Assembly: GCA_964586145.1 (NCBI GenBank)
Contig: CAZPHH010000044.1
Span: 1 to 39,903 of the forward strand
DNA from: JAFGJQ01 sp964586145
GTDB lineage: Bacteria; Planctomycetota; Phycisphaerae; UBA1845
Length of the DNA: 39,903 nt
Direction of reading: 5' to 3'
Part shown: positions 33,687-39,903 of the stretch, piece after piece
How positions within the stretch are numbered: position 1 is the stretch's first letter
Layout of the letters: each line of letters opens with the position of its first letter
Notes under the pieces: model-generated
The model's input: only the letters and a program-made list of their open reading frames with translations
Database searches by the model: none
Told to the model about the DNA's origin: nothing
Position numbers and translations under genes: made by a program

Positions 33687-34796
33687 TCACCGAACGGCCC
33701 GGGGCCATCCGCCGCCGGCAGAACGGGGAGGCGGGCGATCCTCCCACACCCCCGCCACGGCTTCACCGCAGTCCGGACAGGCCGGACCGCTCATCCGGTT
33801 CTCCTCGACGTAGAACCCGCGCCGACGAATGAGCGTGGCCCCGCAGCCCGGGCAGTGCGTGTGCTCGCGGTCCCCCACGCCGCCGGCCAGGTTCCCCGCA
33901 TACACGAAGCGCAGCCCGGCGGCCCGGCCGATGTCGTACGCCCGGATCAGAGTGGAGGCCGGCGTGCGCGGGGGGCCGGTCATTTTGTAGTCCGGATGGA
34001 ACGCGGTGACGTGCCAGGGAATGTCCACGGATACACCGGCGATGAAGCCGGCCAGCCGGCGCAGCTCGTCGTCGGAGTCGTTGAACGTCGGCACGACCAG
34101 CGTGACGATCTCCACCCAGAACCCCAGCTCCTTCAGCCGCACGATGGAGTTCAGCACGTTCCGGAGCACGCCGCCCAGCTTGCGATACTGCCGGTCGTTG
34201 AACGTCTTGAGGTCCACCTTGTACAGGTCCACAACGGGCCGAAGGTACGCCAGAACTTCGGGCGTCGCATTGCCGTTGCTCACGAAACCGCACCGGATGC
34301 CCCGCTCACGCGCCGGGGTAAACACCTGCACCGCCCAGTCTGCTGTAATGAGCGGCTCGTTGTACGTGCTGACGATCACGGGCACCCCGTTGGAAACCGC
34401 CAGGTCGACCAGTTCCTCCGCCCGGCACGCAGATACCCGGCTCACGGCGTTGTCATCGCGAAGCGTCTGGCTGGTGATCCAGTTCTGGCAATAGCTGCAA
34501 TGCAGGTCGCAGCCCAACATGCCGAAGGAGAGTGCGTCACGCCCGGGGAACGCATGATAGAACGGTTTCTTCTCGATTGGGTCGATCTGGAGCCCGGACA
34601 CGTACCCGCCGGGCACACGGAGTTCACCGTCCCGGTTGAACCGTACGCGGCATACGCCGGCGCGGCCCACCGGTATCCGACATCGGTGCGCACAGGCCAC
34701 ACACCGCACGACGCCGTCCGGCAGCGACTCGACGAGTTGCGGCGCCGACGGCATCGTGTTCTCTTCCAGCACCTGTTTCAGCGTGCGAGTGGGCAT
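33687..34796 (-). CDS. amrS: AmmeMemoRadiSam-system radical SAM enzyme (AmrS)
   Basis: The 369 residues start with a Cys-rich lead (CVACAHRCRIPVGRAGVC), then KKPFYHAFPG and the radical SAM cluster CDLHCSYC in GCDLHCSYCQNW. GNATPEVL and DLKTFNDRQYRKLGG are typical of this family. A C-terminal zinc motif (CPGCG to CPDCGEAVAGVW) is also typical. AmrS proteins usually occur with AMMECR1 and Memo homologues; neither is in this window. The reaction is unknown. It is divergent from the Tes-like gene and heads the minus-strand run that includes kdsC. Start by the first ATG (34796); one at 34754 is possible. Confidence 0.88.
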   Translation of the reverse strand: MPTRTLKQVLEENTMPSAPQLVESLPDGVVRCVACAHRCRIPVGRAGVCRVRFNRDGELRVPGGYVSGLQIDPIEKKPFYHAFPGRDALSFGMLGCDLHCSYCQNWITSQTLRDDNAVSRVSACRAEELVDLAVSNGVPVIVSTYNEPLITADWAVQVFTPARERGIRCGFVSNGNATPEVLAYLRPVVDLYKVDLKTFNDRQYRKLGGVLRNVLNSIVRLKELGFWVEIVTLVVPTFNDSDDELRRLAGFIAGVSVDIPWHVTAFHPDYKMTGPPRTPASTLIRAYDIGRAAGLRFVYAGNLAGGVGDREHTHCPGCGATLIRRRGFYVEENRMSGPACPDCGEAVAGVWEDRPPPRSAGGGWPRAVR

Positions 34797-34912
34797 CGTC
34801 TAACCCCGGGGCCGGGCGCGTGTCCCTCCTGGAAAGGGGATTGTACCCGCCGGGCGGGACATCGTCGAATCTGCGCGCCTCGCCGCACATGCGGCCGGGC
34901 ACGGAAAAACGC

Positions 34913-34941
34913 TTGGGGCCGGCCGCGGGTTCCAGTACAAT
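34913..34941 (+). promoter_or_regulatory. Candidate promoter of the Tes-like radical SAM gene
   Basis: TTGGGG at 34913-34918 and TACAAT at 34936-34941 are 17 bases apart. The second box matches the -10 consensus at five of six positions. The site is about 65 bases before the start at 35005 in the divergent spacer with amrS. Confidence 0.4.
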
Positions 34942-35004
34942 CCGCCCCGCCGGGCGTAGGCCCGGGCCTTGTGGCGCGGTCAAAGGGTCCTGTGGGAGAC
35001 GCTC

Positions 35005-37029
35005 ATGAAAGACGGCGGCATGTCCATCGCTGCCCCGGCGGAGGCCCAGGCGAGCGGAAGACAGCACTCCGGCCAATCCGTCCGGCCGATCCAGTGCGTC
35101 CAGCGCGCGCCGGTGAGCGGGACGGATCCGTGTACGCCGCTGGAGCGGTACAAGCTCTCGCTGCGGCGATTCCACCCCGTCGATCGGGGGCTGCCCTGGG
35201 CCTGCCTCTCCACGTGCAGCCGGTGTGGGCAGCATGTGCCTTCTCAATTCGTCTACGAGTCGGCCGAGGACGATGTGTACCTGGAGTACGCCTGTCCGGC
35301 CTGCGGGACGTATCGCGAATGGCACGAAGACATCCTTTTCTGCACCCGGCAGCCCGAGAGCCATCCGCGGCAACCGCAGGAGACCCACACCGGCGGTCGA
35401 ATCCGGCCCGTCCTCCGCACGCTGCCCCGGACCGTCGAGACGCTCTGCCCCGAATGCTCGTGCATCATCCTCGGCCGGTATTTTGAGCGGGACAACAACG
35501 TCTACATCGAGAAGACCTGCCCCGACCACGGCTACGTGCGTGACAAGGTCTACACCGACGCGCGCCTGTACCTGCAGGCCACCCGCCACGTCTTCCAGGA
35601 CGAGCGTGGCGTGCTGAGGCCCCAGGTCCGCGGGGGCCGGCATTGCCCCAGTGACTGCGGTCTGTGCAGCCAACACCTCTCCACGTCGTGCCTGGCCCAG
35701 ATTGACCTGTCCAACCGCTGCAATCTGAGCTGCCCGGTATGCTTCGCCAACGCGAACGCCTCCGGGCGCGTGGCGGAACCGACATACGAAATGGTCGTCG
35801 AGATGATGCAGGCCCTGCGCGAGCAGAGGCCCTACCCCCCCACCGCGATCCAGTTCACCGGTGGCGAGCCGACCATCCACCCGGACTTTCACCGGATCGT
35901 GGCCAAGGCAAGGGAGATGGGCTTCACGCACATCCAGATCGCCACCAACGGGATTACGCACGCGAACGCCGAGTTCGCCCGGCGGTCGGCGGAGGCCGGG
36001 TTGCACACGCTCTATCTGCAGTTTGACGGCGCGAACCCGGAAATCTACCGATCGCTGCGGCGGGCGGACCTCTGGGACAGGAAACTGGCGTGCGTGGAGA
36101 ACTGCAAGGCCACCGGCATGAAGATCTGCCTGGTGCCCACCATCCTCAACGGCGTGAACAATGACCAGATCGGCGAAATCCTGAACTTTGCCGTGCAGAA
36201 CGTCGAAGCGGTCAGCGCCATCGCGTACCAGCCGGTGGCGTTCACGGGGCGCATCAGCACGCGGCAGCGGGAAGCCCAGCGGTACACCCTGGGCGACCTG
36301 GCCCACGACCTGTGCCGGGCCATCCCGGGCGCCGACATCGACCGCGACTTCATGCCGCTGGGCTCGGTCGCACCGCTGTCACGGGTGATGCAATTGCTCG
36401 ACGGCAAGCCGAAAATTCGCGCCAGTTGCCACAGCGATTGCGCGTTCGGAACGTACCTGTTCGTGACGCCGGAGCGGGAGGCCGTCCCCATCCCCGCCTT
36501 GTTCGACTTCTTCCGGCTGATGGACAACTTCAACGATCTGGCTCATTGGATCGAGTCGCGCCGGCCGCTGGCCAACCGGCTGGACATGGCCCGCATCGCC
36601 TGGCTTTTTATCAAGAACTACCGCTGGCGCCGCTACGACCGGCGGATTTCGCCCTTCACGTTCATCCGGGCCCTGCAAGGGCTCACCAACAAGGGCAAAG
36701 GCCGCGGCGAAGGCGAGAAGAAGTCGTACAAAACACTCATGGCGGCCGGCATGCACTTCATGGACCGCTACAACTACGACACCGAGCGGATCAAGCGGTG
36801 CGTGATCCAGTATTCCACGCCGGACGGGTTCTACCCGTTCTGCACCATCAACGGCGGGCCAACGTACCGGCCCTTCATCGAGCAGATGCATTCCGTGGAT
36901 CGGGACCAGTGGCAGCATGACCACCCGCACATCCCGCTGCGCCCGACCCCCCACCCGGACGCCATGATGCCCTGGGCCGGCCGATACGGACGACTGGACG
37001 ACGCGAACGAAGACGGAACCACTCCGTAA
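35005..37029 (+). CDS. Radical SAM protein of the Tes / MJ0619 type
   Basis: The 674 residues have two N-terminal zinc-ribbon-like segments (CSRCGQ to CPACGTY, then CPECS to CPDHGYVRDK), the Cys motif CPSDCGLCSQH, and the radical SAM cluster C239-xxx-C243-xx-C246 in NRCNLSCPVCFANAN, with FTGGEPTIHPDF following. This combination is that of the Tes/MJ0619 family. Archaeal Tes joins two lipid chains end to end to make membrane-spanning tetraethers, while other members methylate or do unknown chemistry. GGGAG at 34994-34998 sits six bases before the ATG at 35005. The next radical SAM gene begins 39 bases after the stop. Assignment to the family is firm, the reaction is not. Confidence 0.8.
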   Translation: MKDGGMSIAAPAEAQASGRQHSGQSVRPIQCVQRAPVSGTDPCTPLERYKLSLRRFHPVDRGLPWACLSTCSRCGQHVPSQFVYESAEDDVYLEYACPACGTYREWHEDILFCTRQPESHPRQPQETHTGGRIRPVLRTLPRTVETLCPECSCIILGRYFERDNNVYIEKTCPDHGYVRDKVYTDARLYLQATRHVFQDERGVLRPQVRGGRHCPSDCGLCSQHLSTSCLAQIDLSNRCNLSCPVCFANANASGRVAEPTYEMVVEMMQALREQRPYPPTAIQFTGGEPTIHPDFHRIVAKAREMGFTHIQIATNGITHANAEFARRSAEAGLHTLYLQFDGANPEIYRSLRRADLWDRKLACVENCKATGMKICLVPTILNGVNNDQIGEILNFAVQNVEAVSAIAYQPVAFTGRISTRQREAQRYTLGDLAHDLCRAIPGADIDRDFMPLGSVAPLSRVMQLLDGKPKIRASCHSDCAFGTYLFVTPEREAVPIPALFDFFRLMDNFNDLAHWIESRRPLANRLDMARIAWLFIKNYRWRRYDRRISPFTFIRALQGLTNKGKGRGEGEKKSYKTLMAAGMHFMDRYNYDTERIKRCVIQYSTPDGFYPFCTINGGPTYRPFIEQMHSVDRDQWQHDHPHIPLRPTPHPDAMMPWAGRYGRLDDANEDGTTP

Positions 37030-37068
37030 GGTGCCACTGGACGCACCGGGAACACAGGCGAGACCCGA

Positions 37069-38733
37069 ATGCGAGACCCGTACGACAGCCGGACCGAACC
37101 GCCGCAGCACTCGACGGCCAACGAGCTCGGCAAGCGGTACGCGCACGGGGGCGCCGTTTCGGACAACCCCAACAAATCATCCGATCGCCCGAACGACGGC
37201 CGCGTCTCCTCCCGGCGATACGTCGAACAGGCCCGGGCGGAGCGGGCCCGGCTGACCGGCCGCGCTGAACCCGCCACCGGCGGTAAGCACGTCCACTTGG
37301 ACTATCACCACCCGCTGGAGGACTACCTCGGCACGTGGTGGATGCGGCGGCTCCTGCGACACATCTCAAAGGACCGCCGCGGCGGCAAGACCGTTTTCGA
37401 GCAAATCGTCGAGTCGTACGCAAACCCCGACGCCCTACTCTGGCACCGCATCAAGTATTGGCCGTTGCACCGATTCATCCGGAAGGTCAAAGGCGGTGTG
37501 TCGGACGAGACGTTTCGGCAGCGCATCGCCGGGCACCGCAGCACGCTGCGCGGGTTTGTGGCCACGGCCCGCAGTGTGGCGGAGTTCGGGCTGTGCCTGC
37601 CGCAGCGGTTCAGCGTGCCGCTGATCGTGATCTGGAATTTCACGAACCGCTGCAACCTCCGCTGTAAGCACTGTTACCAGGACGCCAACGCCAGGCACGG
37701 CGCGGACGAGTTGACCTCAGAGGAGAAGCTCCGCGTGGTCGACGAGCTTGGCCGGACGTACGTGCCCATGCTGTCCATTGCCGGCGGCGAGCCGACCATC
37801 AGCAAGGACCTGCTGCCCGTGCTGACCCGCTGTCGCGATCTGGGCATCCACACCTCCATGGCGACCAACGGCACCACGCTGACGCCGGAGTTCTGCCGCA
37901 AACTGGCCGAGGCCCAGTGCAAGTACATCGAGATTTCGCTGGACTCCGTGGACCCGCAAAAGCACGACACGTTCCGCGGCCAGCCGGGCGTCTGGGAACG
38001 GACGGTCCAGGGCATGAAGAACGTGGTCGCCCAGGACGGCCTGCGGCTGGGTGTGGCCATGTGCGTACACCAGGGCAACTACGACGAGGCCGAACGAATG
38101 ATCGACTTCGCGGTGGAGCTGGGCGCATCGTGCTTCGCCCATTTCAACTTCATCCCGGTCGGGCGCGGCCTGAAAATGACGGACTCAGACCTGACGCCGG
38201 CCCAGCGGGAGCGGCTGCTTCGGCTGCTCAACGAAACAATGCAGTCCGGGCGGATCAGCGTGATGAGCACGGCCCCGCAGCTTGGGCGGGTGTCGCTGGC
38301 CTGTGCCCCCATCGAAGGGCTAACCTCCTGCTCTCACCTGGGCGGAGGCGGCGGTGAGAAGGCCCGCGTGGTGGCCAAGTACCTCGGCGGGTGCGGGGCC
38401 GGCCGGTGCTACGTCTGCATCGAGCCGGACGGCACCATCACCCCCTGCGTGTATATGCCGCATCGCGTGCTGGGCAACGTGCGGAACCGGCCGTTTGTCG
38501 ACATCTTCCGCCGCAACGAGTTCTACGAACTGCTGAACGACCGGAACCAGCGCACGCACCACTGCGAGGTGTGCGAATTCAAACACTACTGCGGCGGCTG
38601 CCGGGCCCGCGCGGACGCCTACTTCGGCCACGCCAACGCCGGCGACCCCGGCTGCATCTTCAACGACCGCGCCTGGGACGACCTGTGCCGCGCGGACGCC
38701 GCCGATTCCATGTCACTGTCCTCCAAACCATGA
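37069..38733 (+). CDS. Radical SAM/SPASM protein
   Basis: The 554 residues begin with a hydrophilic lead and a helical region of about 190 residues, then the cluster C195-xxx-C199-xx-C202 in NRCNLRCKHCYQDAN and IAGGEPTISKDL. After the barrel comes a SPASM domain with many Cys: CGAGRCYVCIEPDG, TPCVYMP, CEVCEFKHYCGGCRA and a final Cys in GDPGC. SPASM enzymes hold extra iron-sulfur clusters and mostly modify peptides, proteins or cofactors. No precursor-peptide gene is evident beside it. It follows the Tes-like gene by 39 bases and precedes a zinc-ribbon membrane protein by 9, so the three look like an operon. Substrate unknown. Confidence 0.85.
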   Translation: MRDPYDSRTEPPQHSTANELGKRYAHGGAVSDNPNKSSDRPNDGRVSSRRYVEQARAERARLTGRAEPATGGKHVHLDYHHPLEDYLGTWWMRRLLRHISKDRRGGKTVFEQIVESYANPDALLWHRIKYWPLHRFIRKVKGGVSDETFRQRIAGHRSTLRGFVATARSVAEFGLCLPQRFSVPLIVIWNFTNRCNLRCKHCYQDANARHGADELTSEEKLRVVDELGRTYVPMLSIAGGEPTISKDLLPVLTRCRDLGIHTSMATNGTTLTPEFCRKLAEAQCKYIEISLDSVDPQKHDTFRGQPGVWERTVQGMKNVVAQDGLRLGVAMCVHQGNYDEAERMIDFAVELGASCFAHFNFIPVGRGLKMTDSDLTPAQRERLLRLLNETMQSGRISVMSTAPQLGRVSLACAPIEGLTSCSHLGGGGGEKARVVAKYLGGCGAGRCYVCIEPDGTITPCVYMPHRVLGNVRNRPFVDIFRRNEFYELLNDRNQRTHHCEVCEFKHYCGGCRARADAYFGHANAGDPGCIFNDRAWDDLCRADAADSMSLSSKP

Positions 38734-38742
38734 GAGCTTCCC

Positions 38743-39627
38743 ATGAACGACATTCCGCGTGCTTTGCCGATCGAGACCATCGAGGTGGACACCGCCTGCC
38801 TTCACTGCGGCTATAACCTGCGCGGGCTTCGTGCAGATGGGCTGTGTCCGGAGTGCGGCAGCCCGATCGGCCGGTCCGTCCTGGGCAATTTCCTGAGGTA
38901 TTCCGACGTGACCTGGCTTCAGGCGGTCGGAAAAGGCACGACCGTCAAGCTGTGGGTCATCGGCCTGTCGATCCTGCTCGGTGCCGCCAGCGGCGTCGCG
39001 GGGACCTTCGGAGCTGCTGAGGCCTTGGTCCTGCCGGCGGTGATCGTCAGCGGCCTTGGCTTGTGGGGGGCATGGCTGATCACTACCCAGGAGCCGCGTA
39101 TGGCCCTCCACGAAGATCCGGTCACGCTGCGGAAGGCCGTGCGGCTGTGCGCCGTGCTCGCATTCTTCGGGGGACTCGTCTCCAACAGCCAGTTTCTCGT
39201 GACCGACCCGGCTGAGCAGGCCATCCTGCTCATCGTCGGCAGCAGCCTGAGCCTTGCCGGAATCGTCCAGCTTTTTGGTGAATTGGTGTACTACCGCCGG
39301 TTCGCGCGACGCGTCCCGGACGATTCCCTCGAGCGGTCCACAACAGCCGTACTCTGGGGCTTACCCATCTCCTATGCCGTGTTGGGTCTGGGTGGACTGG
39401 TCATCGCAGTCCTGTCCGTTGCCGGTGGAGGCGCGGTCAGCAGCGCCAGCGGGCCGGTCTTCGCCGTGGGCGGAGGGCTTGTTTGCCTGGGCGGCGTCGC
39501 GGCCCTCGCGTTCGGCATCTGGAATATCGTGCTGCTGTTCAGCTATCGCCGGGTCTTCCAGATGGCCGCCCGGGAAGCGACTCAATGGCAGTACGCAGGC
39601 GGCGGAACCGCAGGTTATCCTCGATAG
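38743..39627 (+). CDS. Zinc-ribbon membrane protein of planctomycete type
   Basis: The 294 residues open with a zinc ribbon, C19-xx-C22 then C35-xx-C38, in the form CLHCGYNLRGL and GLCPECG, which is common in planctomycete membrane proteins of unknown role. Six to seven hydrophobic segments follow, with Gly-rich ones near 205-255 (LGGLVIAVLSVAGGGAV). It starts nine bases after the SPASM gene and is probably translated with it. No enzyme motif is visible. Confidence 0.75.
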   Translation: MNDIPRALPIETIEVDTACLHCGYNLRGLRADGLCPECGSPIGRSVLGNFLRYSDVTWLQAVGKGTTVKLWVIGLSILLGAASGVAGTFGAAEALVLPAVIVSGLGLWGAWLITTQEPRMALHEDPVTLRKAVRLCAVLAFFGGLVSNSQFLVTDPAEQAILLIVGSSLSLAGIVQLFGELVYYRRFARRVPDDSLERSTTAVLWGLPISYAVLGLGGLVIAVLSVAGGGAVSSASGPVFAVGGGLVCLGGVAALAFGIWNIVLLFSYRRVFQMAAREATQWQYAGGGTAGYPR

Positions 39628-39858
39628 CCGCGTGAGCCGCGGCAAACCCGACCGCACTTTCCAGGCCGGCACGTAGCCCATTCACCGCTTCCGATCCTCC
39701 GAATGACAAAGGTGGCTCCGTCGCGCAAGCTCTTCGCTGCAATCTTGCCGTAGATCCAGCATTTCGGGCTGCCGCCATCGTTGATGCAGTATGACTGACA
39801 CTCCCAACCACGCGAACCGTTGCCGATCTGCGTTAAAGCGAGAGTGAACAGTAATCAA
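39628..39858. other. Stretch after the zinc-ribbon gene with no clear gene
   Basis: About 230 bases show no start codon with a convincing frame. On the minus strand a short Cys-rich reading frame without a start codon runs from about 39850 to a stop at 39615, including ECQSYCINDGG and KCWIYGKIAA. It may be a gene remnant or chance. It overlaps the last codons of the zinc-ribbon gene. Confidence 0.4.
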
Positions 39859-39903
39859 CCACGCCCATAGGGCGTGGCTTTAGGAAGGCCCGCCCGAGCG
39901 GGC
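39859..39903. repeat. Two tandem perfect hairpins (REP-like or IS200/IS605-like end)
   Basis: CCACGCCC and GGGCGTGG form an eight-pair stem with loop ATA (39859-39877). Ten bases later GCCCGC and GCGGGC form a six-pair stem with loop CCGA (39888-39903), which may extend past the window. Paired hairpins of this kind occur in REP/BIME elements and at ends of IS200/IS605 insertion sequences. No transposase is in the window, so the type is open. Confidence 0.45.

Noticed and set aside
33144..35486. Open frame of about 780 codons on the plus strand across kdsC and amrS
   Set aside because: Both minus-strand genes carry clear catalytic motifs, and the plus-strand frame has none.
1..39903. tRNA genes, rRNA genes or a CRISPR array
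   Set aside because: No T-loop-like GTTCGAxxC in a cloverleaf context, no rRNA-like stretch and no regularly spaced repeats were seen.

Overview
The window is GC-rich and gene-dense. It reads as a chromosomal segment of a planctomycete, most likely Phycisphaerae-like. The markers are a PEP-CTERM tail, a dockerin, Cys-rich GACC modules, a prepilin-type protein with a GFTLIEL leader and an FVDNHVE motif, a CxxCGYNLRGL zinc-ribbon membrane protein, and a 40-residue NSS transporter small subunit. Envelope genes (cdsA, kdsC, an LptC/LptA-like protein) show it is a diderm bacterium. Set among them are families best known from archaea: GatD and GatE, and a Tes-like radical SAM protein. The taxonomic call is an inference from gene content.

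Layout. 1-134 (-): N-terminus of a probable OPT-type transporter. 358-7397 (+): an envelope/RNA operon, cdsA, phoH, a PgpH-type 7TM-HD phosphodiesterase, ybeY, a nitrilase-fold pseudoenzyme and a CorC/HlyC protein; it resembles E. coli ybeZ-ybeY-ybeX-lnt. 7471-12313 (-): glnA-gatE-gatD, with gatE and gatD overlapping. 12541-13407 (+): a metallophosphoesterase. 13402-18470 (-): two related PPDK_N proteins, the larger with a GAF-like sensor at its N-terminus and a nucleotidyltransferase at its C-terminus. 18668-19954 (+): glutamate dehydrogenase. 7.5-20 kb is therefore a nitrogen island: GDH and glutamine synthetase make Glu and Gln, GatDE uses Gln to form Gln-tRNA, and two unexplained PEP-binding proteins lie between.

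20100-24802 (-) holds secreted proteins: a large Cys-rich protein with a GEVED domain and a dockerin, followed by a small cohesin-like protein with a PEP-CTERM anchor. 25687-26754 (-) is a prepilin-like protein, flanked by the two largest non-coding stretches. 27213-34796 (-) runs amrS, kdsC, a giant LptC/LptA-like protein, an NSS transporter with a large loop insertion, and its small subunit. 35005-39627 (+) is a Tes-like radical SAM enzyme, a radical SAM/SPASM enzyme and a zinc-ribbon membrane protein. The window ends in two perfect hairpins that look like a REP or IS200/IS605 end.

The best candidates for something undescribed are the bacterial glnA-gatE-gatD operon, the PPDK_N/nucleotidyltransferase pair between glnA and gdhA, the adjacent cohesin-like and dockerin proteins, and the Tes-like/SPASM radical SAM pair. 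No tRNA, rRNA, CRISPR array or complete transposon was seen. All assignments rest on reading motifs by eye.
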